A stretch of DNA of 14,056 bases from Burkholderiales bacterium (GCA_947456845.1 CANGUJ010000050.1:1-14056); one strand, 5' to 3'; shown: positions 1 to 7,096, counted from the first letter of the stretch. The notes: generated by a model not told the origin, from the letters alone. Numbers and translations are program-made.

Positions 1-1265
1 AGCGGGTCGCGCACCTCGACGGCGTGGCCGCGCTCGTCGCGGCCGCTCGCATGGCGCATCCATGCCGCCACCGCCAGGGCGATGGCGTCGATCGATTGCC
101 GCGCCGCGAGGCGTTCGCGCGCCGGTGCCAGCAGGCGCTGCGGCAGCTTTTGCGAACCGTCCATGGCGATCTGCCGGGTGCGGTGCGGCAGGGCGGTGTT
201 GCGGAAGCGCCGCATCAGGTCCCGCCGGTAGGCGGCGATGTCGATGCCGGGCGTCGCGGGCAGGGTCGGCTCGAGTTCGTTCCAGAGCCGCTCGACCATG
301 CGGGCTAGGCCGGGATCGCTGCTGGCCTGGTAGATGAATTCGTGGCCCGCCAGGCAGCCCAGATAGGCCATGGCCGAATGCGCGCCGTTGAGCAGGCGCA
401 GCTTCATCAGCTCGAACGGCGCCACGTCGGCGACGAACTGCGCGCCGGCCGCCTCCCATGCCGGCCGGCCGCCGGCGAAGCGCTCCTCGATGACCCACTG
501 GCTGAACGGTTCGGTGGAAACCGGCGCGGCGTCATCGAGCCCGAGCTCGCGCGCCGTCGCGATGTCCGCCGGCGTGGTCGCCGGAACGATGCGATCGACC
601 ATGCTGGCGGGGAACGCGACGCAAGTCTCGATCCAGCGCGCCAGCGCCGGATCGCGCAGTTCGGCCAGTTCAAGCAGGAGTCCGCGCACCAGCGCGCCGT
701 TGCGCGGCAGGTTGTCGCAGCAGAGCACCGTGACGGGCCGGCCGGACGGCATGCGCGCCGCCAGGCCCGCCAGCAGCACACCGGGCGCGCTGCGCGGTGC
801 GCCGGGGTGGGCCAGGTCGTGCACGATATCCGGATGCGCGCGGTCCAGGCTGCCGCTGGCGGGGAGATGGCAGTAGCCCTTTTCCGTGACGGTGAGCGAG
901 ACGATGCGGGTCGCCGGCGCGGCGATGCGGCGGATCGCCTGCGCCGCCCCGTCGACCCCCGCGAGCGCTTCGCGCAGGCTGCCGATCACGCGTGCCTGCG
1001 TGCCGTCCGGGCCGCGTTCGAGAACCGTGTAGCGGCAGTCCTGCGCAGCCAGCGTATCGACGACGCCGCGCGAGCGCAGGCTCACGCCGCAGATGCCCCA
1101 GGCCGCATCGTCCGCCAGCACGGCATCGGTGTAGACGGCCTGATGGGCGCGATGGAAGTTGCCCAGGCCAAGGTGTACGATGCCCACGCCAACCGCGCGC
1201 GGGTCATAGCCGGGTGTGCGCACGCCGGCCGGCGGCACGTGCGGTGCTCCGGCGGACGGGTTCAA
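1..1265 (-). CDS. Mannitol dehydrogenase / fructuronate reductase family oxidoreductase, 3' end cut by window edge
   Basis: Long-chain NAD(P)-dependent polyol/sugar-acid dehydrogenase (mannitol 2-dehydrogenase, fructuronate and tagaturonate reductase family). I translated the frame by hand; it is open without a stop from about 1265 to the left edge. The N-terminal nucleotide-binding motif reads IVHLGLGNFHRAH, and TVTEKGYCH and VLCCDNLPRNG follow. The family's catalytic K-x4-N-x2-H motif is present as KLRLLNGAH, with K about 288, N about 293 and H about 296. About 421 residues are visible of a usual 480-500, so only the C-terminal end is missing. No ATG exists upstream in this frame. A TTG at 1265 gives a normal N-terminus; GTG codons nine and fourteen codons later are alternatives. 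It lies 13 bp behind the lactonase, last visible gene of the operon. The uxaA remnant and TRAP genes favour a hexuronate-type keto-acid substrate over mannitol, but this is inference. Confidence 0.88.
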   Translation of the reverse strand, partial: MNPSAGAPHVPPAGVRTPGYDPRAVGVGIVHLGLGNFHRAHQAVYTDAVLADDAAWGICGVSLRSRGVVDTLAAQDCRYTVLERGPDGTQARVIGSLREALAGVDGAAQAIRRIAAPATRIVSLTVTEKGYCHLPASGSLDRAHPDIVHDLAHPGAPRSAPGVLLAGLAARMPSGRPVTVLCCDNLPRNGALVRGLLLELAELRDPALARWIETCVAFPASMVDRIVPATTPADIATARELGLDDAAPVSTEPFSQWVIEERFAGGRPAWEAAGAQFVADVAPFELMKLRLLNGAHSAMAYLGCLAGHEFIYQASSDPGLARMVERLWNELEPTLPATPGIDIAAYRRDLMRRFRNTALPHRTRQIAMDGSQKLPQRLLAPARERLAARQSIDAIALAVAAWMRHASGRDERGHAVEVRDP

Positions 1266-1278
1266 CCTTGCGCCCGCA

Positions 1279-2301
1279 TCACGGCAGCGTGACGATCTCG
1301 ACCCAGTTCGGATTCTTGCCCATGGCGTACTTGCGCAGTTCGCGCAGTGAACCGTCGGCGCGGTCGATCGCGTAGCAGGTGAGCGAATGCGAGGCCTGGC
1401 CGGCCGCCAGCAGGTAGTTGCCCGACGGGTCGATGGCGAAGCCGCGCGGTTCTGATTCGGTCGCGCAATGCCCCCGCGGTGACAGGCGTCCGTCGGCGGC
1501 GATGGCGAAAACGGCCAGGGTGCTGGAACGGCGTTCCGAGGTGTAGAGGAAACGTCCGTCCGGCGAGACATGGATGTCCGCCGCCCACGGCCGCTCCGGG
1601 TGGCCCGGTGGCATCGCGACTTCGGTTTGCACCAGATCGAGCGTGCCGGTGTCCTGGTCGAAGGCGAACACGCACACCGTGCCGTCGAGCTCGTTCATCA
1701 GGTAGGCGTGGAAGCCGTCCGGATGGAACACGAAATGGCGCGGCCCGGCGCCGTGGCGGACCGCCACGCGCGGCGGATCGTTGGGCAGCAGCGTGCCGTC
1801 GGTCTCGTCGAAGCGGTATTGCATGATCGTGTGCGCGCCCAGGCAGGGCACGAACACGAAGCGGTTCGACGGGTCGGGCACGATGGCGTGCGCGTTGGGC
1901 CCGGTGGAGCTGACCTGGTGCGGCGCATCCGGCACCCCGTTTTCCCCCAGGCGGCTGACCGCCACCATGTGGCCGGCGTAGGAGGCCGAAAGCAGGTGGT
2001 TGCCGGTGCGGTCGGTGGCCAGGTACGGCATGCTGTCCGGCAGGGGGCCGTAGCCCAGGATCGCGAGATGCCCGCTGTGCGCATCGATGGCGTAGCCGGC
2101 CGCCCGATAGGGCGCCGAGCGCAGGCCGGCATAGAGCCGGCGCCGGTCGGGGCTGACCGCCAGCGGCATGACCGCGCCGCCCGCCGGCACGCGCTGCACC
2201 AGGGCCAGGTCGCCGTTGGCCGGGTTGAGTTCGAGCGCCAGGATTTCGCGGCTGTCGGCACACGAAACATAGGCGAAGGTGCGGGCTTGGGTTTGGCTCA
2301 T
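1279..2301 (-). CDS. Lactonase family beta-propeller protein (6-phosphogluconolactonase/YbhE-like)
   Basis: Predicted seven-bladed beta-propeller lactonase (PF10282 type), which hydrolyses sugar lactones such as 6-phosphogluconolactone or an uronic/aldonic lactone. The 340-residue product has the usual family length. Recurrent blade motifs are visible: GAGPRHFVFHPDG, AADIHVSPDGRFLYTSERRS, PRGFAIDPSGNYLLAAGQ, and near the C-terminus GKNPNWVEIV. No signal peptide is seen, so it is probably cytoplasmic. I chose the ATG at 2301 (MSQTQARTFAYVS) because the homologous region begins just after it; the frame is open to 2361, but those 20 extra residues are Pro/Ala-rich and look non-coding. No strong Shine-Dalgarno precedes 2301. 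Its stop is 13 bases before the dehydrogenase start, so the two are probably co-transcribed. In this context its substrate is more likely a sugar-acid lactone than the pentose-phosphate intermediate; that is inference. Confidence 0.85.
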   Translation of the reverse strand: MSQTQARTFAYVSCADSREILALELNPANGDLALVQRVPAGGAVMPLAVSPDRRRLYAGLRSAPYRAAGYAIDAHSGHLAILGYGPLPDSMPYLATDRTGNHLLSASYAGHMVAVSRLGENGVPDAPHQVSSTGPNAHAIVPDPSNRFVFVPCLGAHTIMQYRFDETDGTLLPNDPPRVAVRHGAGPRHFVFHPDGFHAYLMNELDGTVCVFAFDQDTGTLDLVQTEVAMPPGHPERPWAADIHVSPDGRFLYTSERRSSTLAVFAIAADGRLSPRGHCATESEPRGFAIDPSGNYLLAAGQASHSLTCYAIDRADGSLRELRKYAMGKNPNWVEIVTLP

Positions 2302-2432
2302 CGGCGGCGCGGCTGCGGGGTTGGGCGGTGTCCGTACGGGCCGCGGCACACCGCGGACCATACCTGCCGGCAGCGCCGGCGCAGGCGATGCCTGGGCTCA
2401 GTATAGTGTCTGCGGTTCGGCGGCCGGGCGTT

Positions 2433-3092
2433 CTAGCCGGTGATGCCGATCTGCCACGGCACGAACTCGTGGTCGCCCAGGCCCAGCAGTTCGCTCTTGC
2501 TCCTCGCGCCGGGTTGGCGGTCAGGCCGGAAAAGCCGTCGGAGCCGCCGCATTGCAGGCCGATGCAGAGATGGCTCGCCGGCACCCGGGTGCGGGTGGCC
2601 AGGTTGGCCGCCGGCAGCAGTTCGCGCACCGCGGCCACGCCGGCTTCTACCGTCTTGCGGGTGCCGCCGGTGTCCTGCATGACGAAGGTCTCCAGGCGCG
2701 GACCCTCGCGCAGGCCCTGCGCCTGCAGCAGGCCGGCGATCTGGTTGCGTTCGCAGCCCAGGCCGATCACCAGCACGGCGGCCAGGTTGGCATGGCTCAC
2801 AGAGCCGGCCAGCGTGCGGCGCAGCAGGTCCATGGGCTCGCCGGTCATTTCCATGCCGCAACCCAGGCCATGGGCGAAGGCGGCCACGCCGTCGATGTTG
2901 GGGAAACTCCGCCAGACGCTCCGGCGTGAACCACTCGGCGATGCGGTGCACCACCGTGGCCGAGCAGTTGACCGTGGAGATGATGCCCACGTAGTTGCGC
3001 GTGGCCACCTCGGTGCCGGCGATGACGATGTTGTCGCCGTCATGCAGGCGGATGGTGGGGCCGGCGGCCAGCCGGTCCTGGAGTTCGATCAT
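2433..3092 (-). pseudogene. uxaA: Altronate dehydratase (UxaA/GarD family) remnant: frameshifted and internally deleted
   Basis: Intact UxaA converts altronate to 2-keto-3-deoxygluconate and is about 500 residues long. Here the ATG at 3092 opens a normal N-terminal SAF-like segment (TIRLHDGDNIVIAGTEV, then WFTPERLAEF). After about 62 codons the homology jumps to another frame at TTTCCCC (2900-2906) and continues as FPNIDGVAAFAHGLGCGME, VIGLGCERNQIAG, FVMQDTGGTRKTVEAG, and PASHLCIGLQCGGSDGFSG up to TANPA (about 2507). The next recognisable piece is the extreme C-terminus, SKSELLGLGDHEFVPW, back in the first frame and ending in TAG at 2435-2433. Roughly 280 codons of the catalytic middle are missing. 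The gene cannot make an active enzyme. It sits between dctM and the lactonase in the same orientation, so it marks the original pathway of the operon. Confidence 0.88.
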
Positions 3093-3111
3093 TCCTGGCG
3101 CCCGCGAACCG

Positions 3112-3138
3112 TGAAAATGGGGTCTGACCCCATTTTCA
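3112..3138. repeat. REP-like palindrome (GGGGTC-T-GACCCC type) at the dctM 3' end
   Basis: A perfect inverted repeat with 13-bp arms around one central base: left arm TGAAAATGGGGTC (3112-3124), T at 3125, right arm GACCCCATTTTCA (3126-3138). The right arm contains the dctM stop codon (3138-3136). The sequence resembles short palindromes built on GGGGTCAGACCCC that I recall as dispersed intergenic repeats in proteobacteria; read as protein they give the giveaway string MGSDPIF. No second copy is visible in this window. As RNA it would form a stable hairpin between dctM and the uxaA remnant, but without a U-run it is not a standard terminator. Confidence 0.75.
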
Positions 3139-4416
3139 TTTCATCACCGAGGGCAGCCACAGGGAAATGGCCGGCACATAGGTGACCAGCAGCAGGGCCA
3201 TGCACATGGCGCCGTAGAACGGCCACAGCTCCCTGGACACCTGTTCCATGGTGACCTTGCCGATTGCGCATCCGACGAACAGCGTGGGCCCGACCGGCGG
3301 GGTGATCAGGCCGATGCCGAGGTTGAGGATCATGATCATGCCGAAGTGCACCGGGTCGATGCCGAACTTGGCGATCACCGGCATGAAGATCGGCGTGCAG
3401 ATGAGCAGCATCGGCGCCAAGTCCATGAACGTGCCCAGCAGCAGGAGCAGGATGTTCACCAGCAGCAGGAACACGTACTTGTTGTCGGAGATCGAGAGGA
3501 AGAACTGGGTCACCTTGGCGGGAATCTGCATGATCGCCATCATGTAGCCGAAGGCCACCGAGAAGCCGATCAGCATCATCACCATGGCCACGGTCTTGAC
3601 CACCCGGTGCACCAGGTGCGGCAGGTCGCGCCACTTGTAGTCCCGGTAGACCAGGAAGGTGACCAGGAAGGCGTACACGCAGGCCACCGCCGCCGACTCC
3701 GTGGGGGTGAACACGCCGGAGAGGATGCCGCCCATGATGATGAACACCGTCACCAGGCCCCACAGGGCGTCGGTGATGATCTTCGGCACGTCCTTCAGCG
3801 CCACCGGCTCGCCCTTGGGATAGCCGCGCCGGTGCGACGTCCACAGGACCAGCCCGATCAGGCACAGGCCGAACAGCAGGCCCGGAAAGATGCCTGCCAG
3901 GAACAGTTGCGCCACCGAGACGGTGCCGCCGGCGGCCAGCGAATAGATCACCGCGTTGTGCGAAGGCGGGATGAGCAGGGCCTGCACCGAGCCGCAGATG
4001 GTGACATTGGTGGCGAACACGCGCGGAAAGCCGGCCTTGACCATCTGCGGGATCATCACCGAGCCGATCGCCGAGGTGTCGGCCACCGAGGAGCCGGAGA
4101 TGCAGCCGAACAGCGTCGAGGCCATGATGTTGACCAGGGCCAGCCCGCCGCGGATGAAGCCGACGAAAATGCGCGCCATGTTGATCAGGCGCGCGGCCAT
4201 GCCGCCCTCGGCCATGATGGCGCCGGCCAGCACGAAGAAAGGGATCGCCAGCAGGGCGAAATCGTCGGTGCCGTCCGAGATCTTGAGCATCACCGCCTCG
4301 AGCGGGATGTCGACCCACAGCGCGGCACAGATGGCGGCCAGGCCGAGGGCATAGGCGACCGGCACCCCGAGCGCGCACAGCAGCGCGAACGAACCCAGCA
4401 GGATCAGGACGTCCAT
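3136..4416 (-). CDS. dctM: TRAP transporter large permease subunit (DctM family)
   Basis: Large membrane subunit of a tripartite ATP-independent periplasmic transporter, which couples sodium- or proton-driven import to a periplasmic binding protein. At 426 residues it has the usual DctM length. It is hydrophobic throughout, with many membrane segments beginning at LILLGSFALLCALGVPVAYAL. Typical family stretches are visible: FALLAIPFFVLAGAIMAEGG, STLFGCISGSSVADTSAIGS, LLIPPSHNAVIYSLAAGG, and near the end LGIGLITPPVGPTLFVGCAI. The start at 4416 has GGAG eight bases upstream and lies four bases after the dctQ stop, so translational coupling is likely. The stop codon lies inside the REP-like palindrome. 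The gene looks intact although the dehydratase beside it is broken. The transported substrate is probably a hexuronate or another sugar acid, judged only from the neighbours. Confidence 0.95.
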   Translation of the reverse strand: MDVLILLGSFALLCALGVPVAYALGLAAICAALWVDIPLEAVMLKISDGTDDFALLAIPFFVLAGAIMAEGGMAARLINMARIFVGFIRGGLALVNIMASTLFGCISGSSVADTSAIGSVMIPQMVKAGFPRVFATNVTICGSVQALLIPPSHNAVIYSLAAGGTVSVAQLFLAGIFPGLLFGLCLIGLVLWTSHRRGYPKGEPVALKDVPKIITDALWGLVTVFIIMGGILSGVFTPTESAAVACVYAFLVTFLVYRDYKWRDLPHLVHRVVKTVAMVMMLIGFSVAFGYMMAIMQIPAKVTQFFLSISDNKYVFLLLVNILLLLLGTFMDLAPMLLICTPIFMPVIAKFGIDPVHFGMIMILNLGIGLITPPVGPTLFVGCAIGKVTMEQVSRELWPFYGAMCMALLLVTYVPAISLWLPSVMK

Positions 4417-4420
4417 GGAC

Positions 4421-4945
4421 TCACTCCAGGTCGCTCGCGGCGTCGCTGTACATGACCGAGGTGGGCGGCGGCTGCCCCACCCAGACCCGCTCGATCAGGA
4501 ACAGCAGGGTGAGCAGGCCCGCCACCGGGATCGGCATGTAGACCACGCCCACCGGCAGGCCGGGAAACTCGGCGACCGACTGGTTCCAGGTGATCTGGCA
4601 CAGGTGCGCGCCGTAGCCCGTCATGAACAGGGCCGTGGCGGCCATGCACAAGTCCACGCCCCACAGCATCAGTGTCTTGACGCCCGCCGGCACCGCATTG
4701 AGCAACGCCTCCACGGCCACATGAACATTGGCACGGTACACCGCGGCGCCGCCGATGAAGGAAAACATCACCATCATCACCACGGCGGCCGGCTCGGGCC
4801 AGGACTGCGGGCTGTTCATCGCGTAGCGCATGAACACGCCGAACGGGATGATCAGCGTGATCACCACGATGGCGAGGCCGGACAGGACGATGCAGGCCAG
4901 GTACAGCGACTCCATCGCCTGGGCGTAGCGTTGCTTGAGACTCAT
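4421..4945 (-). CDS. dctQ: TRAP transporter small permease subunit (DctQ family)
   Basis: Small four-helix membrane subunit that partners DctM. The 174-residue product has the usual length and four hydrophobic segments, the first around LYLACIVLSGLAIVVITLII, followed by the conserved early motif FMRYAMNSPQSWPEP. Later segments include VVMMVMFSFIGGAAVYRANV and YMPIPVAGLLTLLFLIERV. The frame stays open upstream to 5185, but that part overlaps dctP and is not hydrophobic, so the ATG at 4945 (MSLKQRYAQAME) is preferred; GGGAA lies some 7 bases upstream. It begins 77 bp after the dctP stop, past a stem-loop, and ends four bases before the dctM start. Confidence 0.93.
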   Translation of the reverse strand: MSLKQRYAQAMESLYLACIVLSGLAIVVITLIIPFGVFMRYAMNSPQSWPEPAAVVMMVMFSFIGGAAVYRANVHVAVEALLNAVPAGVKTLMLWGVDLCMAATALFMTGYGAHLCQITWNQSVAEFPGLPVGVVYMPIPVAGLLTLLFLIERVWVGQPPPTSVMYSDAASDLE

Positions 4946-4980
4946 GGCGGATTCCCGGGGTCGGACGGCGAGGCGGGACC

Positions 4981-5002
4981 GCGCGGCCGGTCCGGGCCGC
5001 GC
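4981..5002 (-). other. Stem-loop between dctP and dctQ
   Basis: A perfect 8-bp GC-only inverted repeat (GCGCGGCC at 4981-4988, GGCCGCGC at 4995-5002) closes a 6-base loop in the 77-bp gap between dctP and dctQ. There is no U-run on the minus-strand transcript, so it is not a classical terminator. In many transport operons a hairpin at this place protects the 3' end of the binding-protein message, or partly stops transcription, so that binding protein exceeds permease. That role is inferred from position. Confidence 0.5.
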
Positions 5003-5022
5003 CGGCGTGGCGGGCAGGGGGG

Positions 5023-6018
5023 CTATTTGGTTTCCTCGATGCGCTTGATCAGCGCGGCGTACTTGGCGCCGTACTTGTCGCGCACCGGCTGGGTGGCCTT
5101 GTAGAACGCCGCCTTGTCGGCCGGCACGAATTGCACCCCGGCCGCCTTGAGCTTGGTTTCGGCCTCGCCGGAGTAGGCGTCCCACAGCGTGCGCTGTTCC
5201 ATCTGCGCCTCGCGCGAGAGTTTCCTGAGCAGGGCCTGGTCCTCCTTGGACAATCCGTCCCAGGTGCGCTTGGAGAAGACGAAGATCTCGGGGATGATCA
5301 GGTGGCCGGTCAGGCTGTACACCTTGCTGACGGTGTAGTGGTTCTGCGCCAGCAGCGTGGGCGGATTGTTCTCCGCGCCGTCGACCACGCCTGTCTGCAG
5401 GGCCGAATAGAGCTCGTTGAAGCCCATCGCCACGCCGTTGCCGCCCATCGCGTTCATGGTGTCGACGAACAGCGGGTTGCCCATCATGCGGATCTTCATG
5501 CCCTTGAGGTCGGCGGGAGCGGTCACCGCCTTCTTGGCGTAGATGTTGCGCGTGCCGGAGTCCATCCAGCCCAGCGCGATCAGGCGCGAGCCGGGCGCAT
5601 TGGACATGCGTTCGAGGAACTCGTTGCCGATCGGCCCGTCGATCACCTTGCGCATGTGCGCCTCGTCGCGGAACACGAAGGGCATGTTGAAGACGTTGAG
5701 GTCGTCGACCACCGGACCCATGGCGCCGACCGAGATGCGCGCGATCTGCAGGGCACCCACCTGGGCCTGCTCGATCATCTCCTTCTCGCCGCCCAGCTGC
5801 ATGGCGGGGAACATCTGGATGGAGATGCGGCCGTTGGTGGCGGCCTCGAGTTTCTTGCCCATGCGCACGATGGCTTCGACGGTCGGATACCCGAGCGGAT
5901 GGACGTCGGAGGCCTTCCAGACCACCTTCTGCTGGGCAAGCGCGCCGCCCGCGGGCAGGCCGCTCAATGAAGCCAGCGCGGTGGCGGCGCCGGCGCGGAT
6001 CAGGTCACGTCTTTTCAT
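5023..6018 (-). CDS. dctP: TRAP transporter substrate-binding protein (DctP family), periplasmic
   Basis: Extracytoplasmic solute receptor that captures the substrate and delivers it to DctQM. The 331-residue product begins MKRRDLIRAG followed by a hydrophobic Ala/Leu-rich stretch and a probable cleavage site after GGALA at residue 28. The twin arginine (KRRDLIR) makes Tat export plausible, although Sec cannot be excluded. Family motifs include WKASDVHPLGYPTVEAI near the N-terminus, MKIRMMGNP with R about 177 (the Arg that normally binds the substrate carboxylate), and FNELYSALQTGVVDGAENN. The start at 6018 has a good GAGGAG Shine-Dalgarno; the frame extends to 6060 without support. It is the first gene of the minus-strand operon, facing the GntR regulator across a 260-bp control region. 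The conserved Arg implies a carboxylate ligand, fitting a sugar acid. Confidence 0.95.
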   Translation of the reverse strand: MKRRDLIRAGAATALASLSGLPAGGALAQQKVVWKASDVHPLGYPTVEAIVRMGKKLEAATNGRISIQMFPAMQLGGEKEMIEQAQVGALQIARISVGAMGPVVDDLNVFNMPFVFRDEAHMRKVIDGPIGNEFLERMSNAPGSRLIALGWMDSGTRNIYAKKAVTAPADLKGMKIRMMGNPLFVDTMNAMGGNGVAMGFNELYSALQTGVVDGAENNPPTLLAQNHYTVSKVYSLTGHLIIPEIFVFSKRTWDGLSKEDQALLRKLSREAQMEQRTLWDAYSGEAETKLKAAGVQFVPADKAAFYKATQPVRDKYGAKYAALIKRIEETK

Positions 6019-6130
6019 GCTTTGTCTCCTCTGGGTTGGCGAAGCGATGGGTCCCTGCATGGCCCTCCCGGGGCCTGGGTTTTGTGGGGGCCGCTCATGG
6101 TGCAGGCGGGGGCTGCATGGCGACTGCGCC

Positions 6131-6230
6131 GCTTGTGCGTGCCGTGGCTTGTAGATGGCTTGTACGGGCTTATACGGGCTTATCCGCGGCTTGTACGCCG
6201 CTTGTACGTCGCTTGTGCATGGCTTGGTGG
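6131..6230. repeat. Helically phased tandem array of about nine GCTTGTACG-like units
   Basis: GCTT begins at 6131, 6147, 6158, 6168, 6178, 6189, 6200, 6211 and 6222. The last eight are spaced 10 or 11 bp, mean about 10.7, close to one helical turn. Most units read GCTTGTACG or a one- or two-base variant (GCTTATACG, GCTTGTGCA, GCTTGTAGA). The array lies between the divergent dctP and GntR genes and runs directly into the palindrome at 6227-6246. Frames through it are open but have no recognisable protein signature, so I regard it as DNA-level structure rather than coding. The TTGTACG core resembles the TTGTATG half-site of the neighbouring palindrome. Confidence 0.7.
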
Positions 6231-6246
6231 TATGTCATCATACAAC
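6227..6246. promoter_or_regulatory. Probable operator of the GntR/FadR-family regulator
   Basis: Near-perfect inverted repeat GTGGTATG-TCAT-CATACAAC with 7 of 8 positions paired in each arm, located 33 bp before the regulator start and on the upstream side of the dctP operon. FadR-subfamily proteins usually bind short palindromes in such divergent gaps, so autoregulation and repression of the TRAP operon are likely. I see no confident -35/-10 pair on either strand, so the promoters themselves are not called. Confidence 0.55.
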
Positions 6247-6278
6247 TTTCGAAGGATTATCCGGGCCGCATCATCGAT

Positions 6279-7058
6279 ATGTCAAGCATCGCTGCACCGG
6301 GTCAAGCCAAGACGGCGCCGCTGCCGCGCTCAGCGCCGCGCGCGCGCCGCAGCGTGTCGCTGGCCGAGCAGCTCGTGGAGCGGCTGACCCTGCAGATCCG
6401 TGCCGGCGAACTCGCGCCAGGCGCCAAATTGCCCACCGAGGCCGAGATCATCGCCAGCCACGGTGTATCGCGCACGGTGGTGCGGGAAGCCTTGTCGCGG
6501 CTGTCCGCGGCCGGGCTCACCGAAACACACCACGGCATCGGCACTTTCGTCCGCGAAGCGGCGCCGGCATCCGGCTTCGGCATCGATACCACCCAGATGG
6601 CGACCATGGTCGAGGTGCTTGCACTGCTCGAGGTGCGCATCAGCATGGAAACAGAGGCCTCAGCGCTGGCAGCGTTACGACGAAGTGAGCACCAACTTGA
6701 GACGATCCGCCAGGTGCAGGCGTCGTTCGGCAAGGCGATTGCCGACGAGGCCGGCACGGTCGATCATGATTTCCAGTTTCATCTGCAGATCGCGCGGGCG
6801 ACGGGCAACCGCTACTTCGCCGAACTCATGACGCACCTGGGCACGATGGTCATCCCGCGTACCCGCCTGAACACCGCCGAACTGGCCAATCTAGACCGCA
6901 AGGAATATCTCGTCCGTGTCCATCGCGAGCATCAGGATATCGTCGATGCCATCGCGCGCCAGGACCCGGAAGCGGCCCGTGCTGCCATGCGTACCCATCT
7001 TGCCAACAGTCGGGAGCGCCTGCGCCGTGCCCAGGAAGCGGCGCGTTCCGGCGCCTGA
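6279..7058 (+). CDS. GntR-family transcriptional regulator, FadR subfamily (FCD domain)
   Basis: Ligand-responsive DNA-binding regulator of 259 residues. After a basic N-terminal tail of about 28 residues comes the winged-helix GntR domain: LVERLTLQIRAGELAPGAKL, PTEAEIIASHGVSRTVVREA, LSRLSAAGLTETHHGIGTFV. The C-terminal half is an all-helical FCD domain with the usual metal/ligand residues in place: D164 and H168 (DFQFH), H218 in the HREHQDIVDAI segment, and H240 in AMRTHLANS. I chose the ATG at 6279; the frame is open to 5967, but the added part runs through the repeat array. No strong Shine-Dalgarno is visible. It is divergent from dctP, so it is most likely the sensor and repressor of that operon, with a sugar acid or its catabolite as effector (inference). 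Confidence 0.92.
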   Translation: MSSIAAPGQAKTAPLPRSAPRARRSVSLAEQLVERLTLQIRAGELAPGAKLPTEAEIIASHGVSRTVVREALSRLSAAGLTETHHGIGTFVREAAPASGFGIDTTQMATMVEVLALLEVRISMETEASALAALRRSEHQLETIRQVQASFGKAIADEAGTVDHDFQFHLQIARATGNRYFAELMTHLGTMVIPRTRLNTAELANLDRKEYLVRVHREHQDIVDAIARQDPEAARAAMRTHLANSRERLRRAQEAARSGA

Positions 7059-7096
7059 GGCAGATGCGGGGCATTGATGTTTGGGATGCAAGTGAT

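Noticed and set aside
342..1292. Plus-strand open frame of 316 codons at the left end
   Set aside because: The minus strand here encodes a clear dehydrogenase with the K-x4-N-x2-H motif in an uninterrupted frame.
1262..3043. Minus-strand 593-codon frame spanning uxaA and the lactonase
   Set aside because: Only its first part matches altronate dehydratase (after the frameshift). From about 2500 onward it is low-complexity Arg/Ala/Pro out of frame with the lactonase, so it is not a real fusion.
3346..4455. Plus-strand open frame very rich in His, Gln and Asp opposite dctM
   Set aside because: The composition is the mirror of a hydrophobic membrane protein on the other strand; there are no domains and no ribosome binding site.
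6061..6075. GGCCC-TCCCG-GGGCC inverted repeat upstream of dctP as a regulatory hairpin
   Set aside because: Arms of only 5 bp in very GC-rich DNA are expected by chance, and no T-run or operator likeness is present.
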